From: Planctomycetaceae bacterium
Lineage (GTDB): Bacteria > Planctomycetota > Planctomycetia > Pirellulales > UBA1268
Direction of reading: 5' to 3'
Length of the DNA stretch: 43,238 bases
Assembly (NCBI GenBank): GCA_005791575.1
Contig: SXWA01000009.1
Coordinates: 1-43,238, forward strand
Part shown: piece by piece, positions 26,051-34,966 of the stretch
Layout: every line of letters starts with the position of its first letter
Position numbering within the stretch: position 1 is the stretch's first letter
Made by a program: the position numbers and the translations under genes
Notes under the pieces: model-generated
Databases searched by the model: none
What the model was told of the DNA's origin: nothing
Seen by the model: the letters and a program-made list of their open reading frames with translations, nothing else

Positions 26051-27130
26051 GTGAACGAGAGCGAACCAGCCGGTCCGAGTCGCACGCCATGTCTGCCACC
26101 TGTGCCTGATCCCCATCCCGACCGTGGCTTGGTGATGGGGGTGGTGGCAGCGGTCATGTCGGTCGCGCTCGCCTATCCAGTGAGCCGCGCGGTTGCCACG
26201 CTGCTCTGGCCGCTGAAGCGTTTGGTCGCCGAACCGCTGGGCGACCGGGCGCGATTCGTCCTCCTCGAGGCGATCGTCGTCGCCTGCGTGTTCACCCTCG
26301 GGGCGACGCTGGGCAGTTTCCTCAACGTCGTCGTCCATCGGCTCCCGCGGGGGCGGTCACCCCTCCAGGGGCGATCGCACTGCCCGGCCTGTGGCCACCA
26401 GATCCGGGCCCGCGACAACATCCCGATCCTCGGCTGGCTCCGCCTGGGGGGGCGGTGCCGCGATTGCGGTGTGCTGATCGCGGCGTGCTACCCGATCGTG
26501 GAGGCGGTCTGTGGCAGCATCGTGCTGGCGCTCTTCGGGTGGGAATTACTCTCCGGCGGCGCCACGATCCCCATCCGGCAGCCGAACCGGCTGCCCGGGA
26601 TGGATTCGATCCTGCTCCATCCGCAGTCCGACCTCGTCGGCCTGTTCCTCTTCCATGCCGCCGTGCTGCTTGTGCTCGTGGTCTGGACACTGGTGGCGGC
26701 CGATGGTGGGCGGCTGCCACGCGGGCACCTCCTCCGGGTGCTGACCACCGTCGCGCTGCTGCCGGTGGTCTGGCCGCCGCTGCACCCGGTGCCGGTGTTG
26801 CCGGGCGCGGCGGAACCGGCCTGGTTGATCCAGGGGTTGGCGGTGTCGGTGGTGGGGCTGGCGGTCGGCGGGCTCCTCGGCCGACTCGCCGGTCGGTCGG
26901 TGGCGCTGACCTGGTGGCCGACGGCCTGTCTGGCCCTGTGGGGGGCCGCGTGCGGTTGGCAGGCTGCCCTGGGGACGGCACTGGTGTGTGCCGTCCTGGC
27001 CGGAACCGACCGGCTGCTGGCACGCCACTCCGTCTGGCTGCCGCTCCCGCTGCCATGGCTTCTGCTCGCCGCCGCCGTGATCCACCTGTCGGCCTGGCGG
27101 GCGATCCATCTGCTGTTCATGCCGGGCTGA
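26051..27130 (+). CDS. prepilin peptidase-like (A24 family) membrane protein
   Basis: LGATLGSFLNVVVHRLPRGRSPLQGRSHCPACGHQIRARDNIPILGWLRLGGRCRDCGVLI...YPIVEAVCG, plus multiple TM segments; GTG start. Confidence 0.8.
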   Translation: MNESEPAGPSRTPCLPPVPDPHPDRGLVMGVVAAVMSVALAYPVSRAVATLLWPLKRLVAEPLGDRARFVLLEAIVVACVFTLGATLGSFLNVVVHRLPRGRSPLQGRSHCPACGHQIRARDNIPILGWLRLGGRCRDCGVLIAACYPIVEAVCGSIVLALFGWELLSGGATIPIRQPNRLPGMDSILLHPQSDLVGLFLFHAAVLLVLVVWTLVAADGGRLPRGHLLRVLTTVALLPVVWPPLHPVPVLPGAAEPAWLIQGLAVSVVGLAVGGLLGRLAGRSVALTWWPTACLALWGAACGWQAALGTALVCAVLAGTDRLLARHSVWLPLPLPWLLLAAAVIHLSAWRAIHLLFMPG

Positions 27131-27188
27131 CGGCACTGGGGCCCCGGAACGGGTCGGTGGTACCGGGGCTCCGGCAACGTGACGGTGG

Positions 27189-27626
27189 CTATTTCGTCGA
27201 CAACTCGATCGGCGGCAGTTCCTTGGTCGTGGGGCTGACTTCGACCGAGAGCGTCGATTTGTCACGCATCGCGAACTTGCCTTGGAGCAGGTCGGGGATG
27301 TCGGGGGTCTGGCCCATCATCGTGCCCTTGGCGTTGCGCTTCGCGGGATCGGGCCAGTTGGCGGTGATCTTGTACTTGCCGGCCGGAATGCCCGGCTTCG
27401 TGTTGTAGACACAGGCGAACGCGCCGCTGGAATCGGCCGTGGCGCTCGCCACCTGGCCGCCCGACTCCGGATGGAACAGCAGCACGGCCCCGTCGGCCGG
27501 CTTGCCATCGACCGTGATCCGACCCTTGACCGGATAGAGCGACTCCCCCTTCGTGCCGCAGCCGGCGAGGACTGCGAGGCCGAGGAGCACTGCCGTCGTG
27601 GCGGCACGGTGCGGGAAGCGGGGCAT
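27189..27626 (-). CDS. lipoprotein with carboxypeptidase-regulatory/transthyretin-like fold (planctomycete type)
   Basis: VLLGLAVLAGCGTKGESLYPVKGRITVDGKPADGAVLLFHPESGG...GIPAGKYKITANWPDP. Confidence 0.8.
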   Translation of the reverse strand: MPRFPHRAATTAVLLGLAVLAGCGTKGESLYPVKGRITVDGKPADGAVLLFHPESGGQVASATADSSGAFACVYNTKPGIPAGKYKITANWPDPAKRNAKGTMMGQTPDIPDLLQGKFAMRDKSTLSVEVSPTTKELPPIELSTK

Positions 27627-27820
27627 GCAGACACTCGCTGGGGTGAAGGACGAAGGGATCGAACGCGTGGCCTCGGGAGCCGCCCCGGGGATGATTGTTC
27701 TGGTGGTTCTTGCCACCACGGTTCTTTCCACCGCCGACACCGCCGCCCGGTGACCGGCTGATCACCGGGCGGCGGGTATCAGGGACGGCGCTGCCGAAAG
27801 GTGGGCCAGCCCCAGCTGGT

Positions 27821-28900
27821 TCAGTCCATGCCCACGTTCTCGGCCCCGTCGCGGGTGACCGCGGCGGCGACGACGTTGGCGGCGGCATCGGCGGACATGA
27901 AGAAGACCGACCCGTCACCGCGGACGGTCATCGCCCCGGCCGGGTGGAACGAGTAGAGGCCGTTCTCGTTGAACACGTTGATCGCCGAGCATCCGGTCGT
28001 CTGCGGGTTGTTGGCATCGGCACCGCTGTAGCCGTAGATGTAGCGCGACGTGTTCCAGTCGCCGAAGAACGAGTTGAGGAAGTAGGGGGTGCCGGTGTAG
28101 ACGGTCGCCGGAACGATCTTGTTCTGGAAGTAACGGTTCTGCTTGCCGGCGATCTCGACCATCAGGAAGGTCTTCGACAGGCCGTCCTGCACCGCGGCGA
28201 ACTTCACCCGCCGCTGCCGCTCGAGCGTCGGGCAGTTCATGCCCGAGCAGTCGGCGTCGGACACGCCGAGCATGCCGTTCTGCGTGTTCGCCGACGGCAG
28301 GCCGGCACAGACGGCGAGGCTCGAATGCAGACCGCGCGGCGGGGCGTAGTCGGTCCGCGGCATGAAGTAGGGGGTCGGGCAGCCGAGGGCGCCGAGGTAC
28401 TGGCCATACTCGGAGGGGATCCCGTCGGGGGTGGACGGGCAGATGAACAGTGGGATCGGCGACCGGGCAGAGGCGGGCAAGGCAGCGCCCGCCCACGGGG
28501 CCGCCAGGTTCTTCGGATCGATCAGTGACCGCTTCATGTCGAAGAGGTTGAACAGCGTGTTGCCCTCGACGAAGGGGAGCATCTGGCCCAGGGCGCTGAA
28601 CCCGCGGCGGGTGTCGCTGGAGCCGACGTTGAAGTAGGGGTTGGCGGGGTTGAGCGCGGCGCCGTCGGCCGTCGAGAAGTGCAGCGCCCAGGCGGGCACC
28701 GACTTGTATGTGCTTTCACAATTGTGGAACGCGAGCCCGATCTGTTTGAGGTTGTTGCTGCAGTTCGACCGGCGGGCCGCCTCGCGCGCCGCTTGCACGG
28801 CGGGCAGGAGAAGGCCGACCAGGGTGCCGATGATGGCGATGACGACGAGCAGCTCCACCAGCGTGAAGCCAGCCCGGGCGGGATGGCGGGAACGGATCAT
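27821..28900 (-). CDS. DUF1559 family protein with prepilin-type N-terminal methylation motif
   Basis: [56 protein letters not shown]-terminal [19 protein letters not shown]. Confidence 0.95.
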   Translation of the reverse strand: MIRSRHPARAGFTLVELLVVIAIIGTLVGLLLPAVQAAREAARRSNCSNNLKQIGLAFHNCESTYKSVPAWALHFSTADGAALNPANPYFNVGSSDTRRGFSALGQMLPFVEGNTLFNLFDMKRSLIDPKNLAAPWAGAALPASARSPIPLFICPSTPDGIPSEYGQYLGALGCPTPYFMPRTDYAPPRGLHSSLAVCAGLPSANTQNGMLGVSDADCSGMNCPTLERQRRVKFAAVQDGLSKTFLMVEIAGKQNRYFQNKIVPATVYTGTPYFLNSFFGDWNTSRYIYGYSGADANNPQTTGCSAINVFNENGLYSFHPAGAMTVRGDGSVFFMSADAAANVVAAAVTRDGAENVGMD

Positions 28901-29329
28901 GACGAGACTCCTCTCGCTACGGAATGACGAACGGGGGATGAGATGAAACGACCGTGCAATGGATACGCAATCGATGAACCGGAGGTCGGTTACACGCCTG
29001 ACGGGGATTCGGGATCGAGGAGCGAAGCGAACAAGCCCTGATCAACCACGCGCCTGAAACCCCGCTGGGTCGGAAGGCAGCGACCGCGATCGCTCGTTGC
29101 CCGGCATGACAATCAGAAGGGTGCCGCCGTCATCCGATCCGTGGCGACGCCCGACCGAATCACACCAGCCATGAACCGATCCCGGCCCACGAATGTGCAT
29201 TCTCCCCCAGCCCCGTCCGGGATGATATGAGAGGGGGCCGTCCGCTGCAATGGATGGTGGATGAGGGATGGCTCGGGGTTCCGGCTGCCGCACCTTCGGG
29301 GGCGGCCGACACGCAGCGGGGAAAACACC

Positions 29330-31654
29330 ATGGCAGGTTCTCGCCGGGGATCCGTGGGACCGCTCTTTCCACGCCGCTCCGGCCTCGCGGCGTGCTGGCT
29401 GCTCACAGCCCGTGGCCAAAGTCCATCCGTGGCCTTTGGCCACCCGAAAAGCTGCGCTTTTCAGGGGAGCTGCGCTCCCGGCACCGGATCCCTCCGGTGC
29501 AGCAGGCTGTTGATCCACAGCCTGCTGGCACTGGTGCTGGGCACCTCCTGGCAGACGTCGGGAGCTGGCGAGGTGCCCACGGCTGCCGTTGCCGGGCGGT
29601 TCATCCAGGAAGTCCCCCTCCACAGAGAGGCGTTGCCGGGGATTCCGCCCGGTTTCGTCGCCACCCGGGTGGTTGCCGTCGCCGGTGATGGCATCGTGGC
29701 GGTCGGCAATGATGGCGCCTGGCGGCTCGAGGATGGTCGCTGGAGTGCGGTTCCCGCAGCCGAACTGGCCGATCCCACCCGTGCGGCCGGCTGGCTGGAC
29801 GGCCTCGATCCGGGGCTTGTGGTCCGGCAGGCCGCCCGGCGGGACGACGGCACGACGGCCGCCGCCACCGATCGTGGCGTGTTCGAACGCGCTCCGGGCG
29901 GCGCGTGGCAAGCGCTGCAGCCGGTCGATCCGCAGGGCCTCGTTTGGGCGGCGGCCGACGTCCGTGGGGTGTGCTACGACAGCACCGGCAGCCTGTGGTG
30001 TACCACCGCCGCGGGGATCGCCCGACGGACCGGCGGCAGGTGGGACTTCTTCACCGGCCGGGAAGGGCTGCCGGTCACCGACCTGTCCCGCTGTGCCGCC
30101 GCCGCCGACGGGAGCGTGTGGTTCGGTTCCGCGAGGGGTGCGGTCCGCTGGCGGGACGGTGCCTTCGCCTACCGCCAGGGGCCGAGGTGGCTGCCGGGCG
30201 ACCGGGTCCACGACGTGGCGATCGCCGCCGATGGCACGGTCTGGCTGGCGACCGACGGTGGCCTGGGGCGGATCGAGCCGCGTGTGACGACGCTGGCGGA
30301 GAAAGCGGCCTTCTACGAGACCGAGATCGAGCGGTCGATCCGCCGCACCGGGTACGGATTCATCGCCAGCGCCGTCCTCGACCGGGCCGGCGACCCGTCA
30401 ACCGCCCGGCAGATCGACAGCGACAACGACGGCCTGTGGACGGCCATGTACGGCGCCGCCGAGTGCTTCGCGTTCGCCGTCAGCGGGGCGCCGGAAGCGA
30501 AACGCCGGGCCGACGCGGTCTTCCGGGCCCTCGCCTTCCTCCAGGACGTGACCCAGGGGGGCGACCACGCCCCGCCGCCGGGCTTTCCCGCGCGGACCGT
30601 GCTGCCGATCACCGATCCCGATCCCAACAGCGGGCAAGCCGAGCGCGACCGGCGCCTGCGGGACGGTGCCGATCCGCGCTGGAAATCGCTCGACCCCCGC
30701 TGGCCGCGCTCCGCCGACGGGAAGTGGTGGTGGAAGGCCGACACCAGTTCCGACGAGCTCGACGGCCACTACTTCTTTCTCGCCCTCTACCACGACCTCG
30801 TCGCCGCCACGCCGGAGGAACGGGCCGCCGTGGCGACCGTCGTCGCCCGGCTCACCGACCATCTCCTCGACCACGACTTCGCGCTGGTCGACCACGACGG
30901 CCAGCCGACCCGCTGGGCGGTCTATGGCCCCGCGGCGCTCAATCACGATCCGGCCTGGAGCGTGGAGCGCGGCCTCAATTCGGTGAGCATCCTCGCCTAC
31001 CTGGCGATCGCCGCGCATGTCACCGGCGCGGAGAAGTATGCCGCCGCCTCGGCGCGGCTCTGCCGCGACCACGCCTACGATGCCAACGCGATGGTGCCCA
31101 AGGTGCAGCGCGGGATCGGCTCCGGCAACCAGTCGGACGACGAGATGGCCTTCATGAGCCTCTATCATCTCGTGAACTACACCCCCGATCCGGCGCTGCG
31201 GCAGCGCTTTCTCGCCGCCTTCCACGGCGCCTGGCGGTTGGAGGAGCCGGAGCGGAACCCGTTTTTCCACGTCGCCTACGCCGGCGCGGCGGCGCCGTTG
31301 GCCGATTCGGCACCGCACCTCCAGCCGGACGGCGGGTGGCTGGCCGACACGCTCGACAGCCTCCGCCTCCTGCCCCTCGACCGGTGCTCGTGGCCGCATG
31401 CCAACGCCCATCGCGCCGACATCGTGCGGCTGCCGTCGCAGCAGTCGATCGATCTCGACCGGCGCGACGGCGCGGCGCGCGGTCTGCGGGTCGACGGCAA
31501 GGTGGTGCCGGTCGACGAGCGCTTCTTCGCGCATTTCAACCACGACCCGTGGCGCCTCGACACCGGTGGCGACGGTCGCGAACTGGCCAGCGGGACGGTG
31601 TTTCTCCTGCCCTACTGGATGGCCCGTCACCACGGCTTCATCGCCGGGGAGTGA
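29330..31654 (+). CDS. exported protein: ligand-binding sensor-type beta-propeller N-terminus and uncharacterised alpha-helical C-terminal region
   Basis: Propeller-like repeats (GLVWAAADVRGVCYDSTGSLWCTTAAGIARRTGGRWDFFTGREGLPVTDLSRCAAAADGSVWFGSARGAVRW) then YGFIASAVLDRAGDPSTARQIDSDNDGLWTAMYGAAECFAFAVSG. Confidence 0.8.
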   Translation: MAGSRRGSVGPLFPRRSGLAACWLLTARGQSPSVAFGHPKSCAFQGSCAPGTGSLRCSRLLIHSLLALVLGTSWQTSGAGEVPTAAVAGRFIQEVPLHREALPGIPPGFVATRVVAVAGDGIVAVGNDGAWRLEDGRWSAVPAAELADPTRAAGWLDGLDPGLVVRQAARRDDGTTAAATDRGVFERAPGGAWQALQPVDPQGLVWAAADVRGVCYDSTGSLWCTTAAGIARRTGGRWDFFTGREGLPVTDLSRCAAAADGSVWFGSARGAVRWRDGAFAYRQGPRWLPGDRVHDVAIAADGTVWLATDGGLGRIEPRVTTLAEKAAFYETEIERSIRRTGYGFIASAVLDRAGDPSTARQIDSDNDGLWTAMYGAAECFAFAVSGAPEAKRRADAVFRALAFLQDVTQGGDHAPPPGFPARTVLPITDPDPNSGQAERDRRLRDGADPRWKSLDPRWPRSADGKWWWKADTSSDELDGHYFFLALYHDLVAATPEERAAVATVVARLTDHLLDHDFALVDHDGQPTRWAVYGPAALNHDPAWSVERGLNSVSILAYLAIAAHVTGAEKYAAASARLCRDHAYDANAMVPKVQRGIGSGNQSDDEMAFMSLYHLVNYTPDPALRQRFLAAFHGAWRLEEPERNPFFHVAYAGAAAPLADSAPHLQPDGGWLADTLDSLRLLPLDRCSWPHANAHRADIVRLPSQQSIDLDRRDGAARGLRVDGKVVPVDERFFAHFNHDPWRLDTGGDGRELASGTVFLLPYWMARHHGFIAGE
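29409..29529 (+). repeat. 121-bp multi-hairpin element, copy B, inside the N-terminal coding region of the propeller protein
   Basis: Aligned without gaps to 5814-5934 (15 differences); encodes RGQSPSVAFGHPKSCAFQGSCAPGTGSLRCSRLLIHSLLA versus CGQSPHLAFGHSKTDGFHGSFAPGTGSLRCGRLFVHSLLA. Confidence 0.93.
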
Positions 31655-31687
31655 GCGCCCGCGCCGGTGCCGCGGACGGGGCCCTGC

Positions 31688-33157
31688 TCACTGTCCGCCG
31701 GCGGTGGCCGGCGGCACCGGGCGCACGAATCCCGGCTCCCCTTCCCAGGGGAGCTTCTTCTGATCGAGGCCGTCGAAGGGGAGGATGTCGGGGGTGACCC
31801 GCACCGCCGTCGACACCTTGAAGGGGAACAAGCCGCCGGAGTCATAGGCGAGCTCGACGAACGCCGCGGTCCAGCCCTTCTCGGCGGGAGCGGCCCGGCC
31901 CACCCAGGCGCCGTCGGCCGCCGGCTCGAGTGCCGTGCTCGTCCAGGTCTTGCCGATGGTGTCGACGCGGAAATCCCGGGCGGCGGGATTGCTCGCCTGC
32001 CAGAGGGTCACGCTCTGCGGCTTGACGGCGCTGGTCACGCGGATCGAACCGTCCGCTTCGAAGGTCCAGGCCGGCGTGGGGCGCGGCTTCCCCGCGATCA
32101 GCATCTGGTAGAAGGCGACGATGCTCGTCACCGCGTCGAACGAGCTGTCGACACCGTGATCGGTGTTGGGGACGTAGCGGATGTGCTTCTCGCCGAGCAG
32201 TTCGTCGTAGTAGAAGCGCGACGAATCGGGGAGGAAGAACTGGTCGCCACTGCCGTTGACGATGTACTTGGGAAGGGTGAGGCGCTCGCGGTAGGAGAAC
32301 GGATCCTCGACGCGGTGCAGGTCCTGCATCCGCGGGTGGTCGGGGCGCTGCACGATGCCGTGCTGCACGTAGTTGCCCAGCGCCTTGGCCCAGAAGCCGT
32401 AGGCGGCGCCGTGGTGGCGGATCGACTCGTCGACGTTGAGCACGTCGATGACGATCGGCACGATCGCCTCGACGCGCGGATCGGCCACGCCGGCCATCCA
32501 GGTCGTCCACCCGCGCTTGCTGCCGCCGGCGACGACGAACTTCGCGACCGGCGCCCCCTCCTTCGCCGACCATTCCTGGAGGCAGTCCATCGCCTTGACC
32601 ACGCTCTTCACCATCGGCAGGCGCGGGAGCCACGTCGGGTCGCCGGTGTCGAGGAACTGGTCCCAGCAGTAAGCGATGAGGTCGTCTTCCTTGCGCGGCA
32701 CGCCGTCACCGTGGAAGACGATCGGCTGGTTGGGGATCATCTTCAGCTCGGCCACCATGCTGCCGGTCGCCTGCGCGATCTGCGCGATGATCTGGTTCGG
32801 CTTGTCGGGCGCCGGCCGGTCGTTGGCCCCGCCGGTGACGAGCAGGAACAGCTTGTCGGTCTTGAGCGTGTTCGGCTTGACGACGGTGAGCCAGTGCTGC
32901 CAGACCGGCTTGTCGACCTCCGCCGGGCTCCGCCAGGTCTGCGACGTGAGATTGATGACGTAGGTCTGCGAGGGATTGCCGGGAAAGGTGTTCTCCACCT
33001 TCCATGCGTAGGAGGGGTCGGGCTTCTTCACGTAGGCGTCGAGCGCGGTGGCGAGGTCGGCAGTGCCGGCCGGCGCCTGGGCACAGGTCGTTCGCGCCGC
33101 CATCGCCATGCCCGACGCCACCAACAGCCCGACTCCGATCCAGCGTGCCGCAGCCAT
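31688..33157 (-). CDS. PhoPQ-activated pathogenicity-related protein (PqaA-like)
   Basis: KVENTFPGNPSQTYVINLTSQTWRSPAEVDKPVWQHWLTVVKP; KFVVAGGSKRGWTTWMAGVADPRVEAIVPIVIDVLNV; signal-like N-terminus. Confidence 0.88.
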   Translation of the reverse strand: MAAARWIGVGLLVASGMAMAARTTCAQAPAGTADLATALDAYVKKPDPSYAWKVENTFPGNPSQTYVINLTSQTWRSPAEVDKPVWQHWLTVVKPNTLKTDKLFLLVTGGANDRPAPDKPNQIIAQIAQATGSMVAELKMIPNQPIVFHGDGVPRKEDDLIAYCWDQFLDTGDPTWLPRLPMVKSVVKAMDCLQEWSAKEGAPVAKFVVAGGSKRGWTTWMAGVADPRVEAIVPIVIDVLNVDESIRHHGAAYGFWAKALGNYVQHGIVQRPDHPRMQDLHRVEDPFSYRERLTLPKYIVNGSGDQFFLPDSSRFYYDELLGEKHIRYVPNTDHGVDSSFDAVTSIVAFYQMLIAGKPRPTPAWTFEADGSIRVTSAVKPQSVTLWQASNPAARDFRVDTIGKTWTSTALEPAADGAWVGRAAPAEKGWTAAFVELAYDSGGLFPFKVSTAVRVTPDILPFDGLDQKKLPWEGEPGFVRPVPPATAGGQ

Positions 33158-33249
33158 GCGATCCTCCCCATGTGCCCGCGTGAACCCGTCTGACATCCCC
33201 CACGCCACACCGTCGGCGGGAGTATAGCGGTTCGGTGCCGGAGGCGGCT

Positions 33250-33906
33250 TCACAGGCCCCCGTCGGTGAGCGACCCGAGCCCGCCGGTCGGTGCGGCCGG
33301 ATGCCACACCGGCCAGTTGTCCACCGCGCGGCTGTTGAACGTGACGAGATCGATCTCGACCGAACGTGGCCAGGGGGCGGTGGCGTCCTTCGGGGCATGG
33401 TAGAAGAACGCTGAAAAGTCCTTCACGCGCCGCGGGCCGGGGCGGCGCGTCTGGTCGGCGGGATTGTGGGGGGAGACCACCAGGAGGAAGTCGCTCGGCG
33501 CGACTCCCCTGACCTCGCTGTCGCGCCACGGCGCGAACATGCAGCGCATCATCGGCGGGCGGTTCCGCGCGGCGCTCGCGTTGGCCGCGGCCGCCACCGT
33601 CTGGCGGACGTCGAGGGCGTCGAACAGCGCCCGCTCCTCCATGAACGGGAGGATCTCCCGGGCCCAGCCCCCGGGATTGGGTGGCGTCGGCGGCGGTGGC
33701 AAGAGCCCCTTGCGCGCGTCGCAGTACATGTCGAGGGCCAGCGACAATTGCCGCTTGTGGTCGGCGCACTCGGCCCGTGCCATCCCCGCGCGCACCGAGT
33801 GGATCGCCGGAAACATCAGCGACACCATGATCCCGATGATCGCCAGGCAGACGAGCAACTCGACGAGGGAGACGCCACGGCGGCAGACGGGCGAGGACGT
33901 GGGCAT
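33250..33906 (-). CDS. prepilin-type N-terminal cleavage/methylation domain protein (DUF1559-related)
   Basis: RRGVSLVELLVCLAIIGIMVSLMFPAIHSVRAGMARAECADHKRQLSLALDMY. Confidence 0.85.
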   Translation of the reverse strand: MPTSSPVCRRGVSLVELLVCLAIIGIMVSLMFPAIHSVRAGMARAECADHKRQLSLALDMYCDARKGLLPPPPTPPNPGGWAREILPFMEERALFDALDVRQTVAAAANASAARNRPPMMRCMFAPWRDSEVRGVAPSDFLLVVSPHNPADQTRRPGPRRVKDFSAFFYHAPKDATAPWPRSVEIDLVTFNSRAVDNWPVWHPAAPTGGLGSLTDGGL

Positions 33907-33969
33907 GGCGGGTTCGCTCCCGGGCGCGGCGACTCGACGGCAAGGATAGCGGACCGAGGACCGGGCTCC

Positions 33970-34953
33970 TCAGTCGCCCGGCGCGATACCGGCCGCCGCG
34001 GAGACACCGGCCGCGGCAAAGGCCCCGCGCATCGCGCGGTGGCAGTCGCGTGCCGCCGCAGCGGGATCGTAGCCAGGCCGCTTCGAGACCTGGCCGCTCA
34101 CTTCGCAGCAGACGTCGCCGCGGTACCCGGCCGCGACGAGCCCGCGGAGGATCGCGGCGTGGTCGGGGGTGCCGGTGGCACCGGGCAGTTCGAAACCCAC
34201 CGTGCCCCCGCGCTCCACCGCATCCTTGACCGCCACGTGAAACACCCGCGGGGCCGCCGTCACGAGCGTGGCGGCGGGATCGATGCCGCGGAAAACGAGA
34301 TGGCTGGCGTCGAACACCAACCCCAGGGAGGCATGATCGCCGAGTTGGGCGAGCAGCCAGAGCCCGTCCGCCGGTGTCGATAGCGCGCCGAAGCGGTGCG
34401 GCTTGACGGCGATCCTGAAGCCCTCGCGGCCCGCCAGGTCGCGCCAGTCGCCGACGCGATCGACGACCATCCCGCGCACCTCCTCCCAGCGACCCCCGCC
34501 GAGCACCGTCTGCACCAGGGGCACCCGGTCGGGGGCGAGGTCGCGCGACAGGGCGGCGGCACGGGCGAGCCGTTCGAGCTGGCCGCGGTGAACCGTCTCA
34601 TCGGCCGCCGGGGGGAGATTCTCCATCAGCGCCGAAAGGACGAGGCCCCGGCCGGCCAGCCGCGCGCGGAGGTCGTGACGGTCGACGGCGGTGAGCCGCT
34701 CGGGTGCCATCGGCCCGTCGGCGAGGGCCGCGACCTCGATCGAATCGAAGCCGGTGTCGGCGACGAGGTCGACCGCCGCGGCGGGGGCGAGCGACTGCAT
34801 GCCGTAGGTGCCGATCCCGAGCGTGATCGGCGGCGCCAACGCCTCGGCCGCGCCAACCGCCGGAGCGGCGAGCACTGCGGCGACGAGCAGACGGCGCCGC
34901 GGCACCGCGCCCGCCTGCCGTGCTGCCCTCCCCGCCGCCTGTCTTCGTTGCAT
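33970..34953 (-). CDS. sugar phosphate isomerase/epimerase-like TIM-barrel protein
   Basis: GIGTYGMQSLAPAAAVDLVADTGFDSIEVAAL; SLGLVFDASHLVFRGIDPAATLVTAAPRVFHVAVKDA; HAAILRGLVAAGYRGDVCCEVSGQ. Confidence 0.78.
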   Translation of the reverse strand: MQRRQAAGRAARQAGAVPRRRLLVAAVLAAPAVGAAEALAPPITLGIGTYGMQSLAPAAAVDLVADTGFDSIEVAALADGPMAPERLTAVDRHDLRARLAGRGLVLSALMENLPPAADETVHRGQLERLARAAALSRDLAPDRVPLVQTVLGGGRWEEVRGMVVDRVGDWRDLAGREGFRIAVKPHRFGALSTPADGLWLLAQLGDHASLGLVFDASHLVFRGIDPAATLVTAAPRVFHVAVKDAVERGGTVGFELPGATGTPDHAAILRGLVAAGYRGDVCCEVSGQVSKRPGYDPAAAARDCHRAMRGAFAAAGVSAAAGIAPGD

Positions 34954-34966
34954 GGCGTGGCGCCGC

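Noticed and set aside
29227-29688. Separate small ORF over the second hairpin element
   Set aside because: Different frame from the in-frame reading shared by both copies; no support as an independent gene.
33220-33225. TATACT (minus strand) as promoter -10 of the PqaA-like gene
   Set aside because: Plausible hexamer but no convincing -35 at correct spacing; not reported as a feature.
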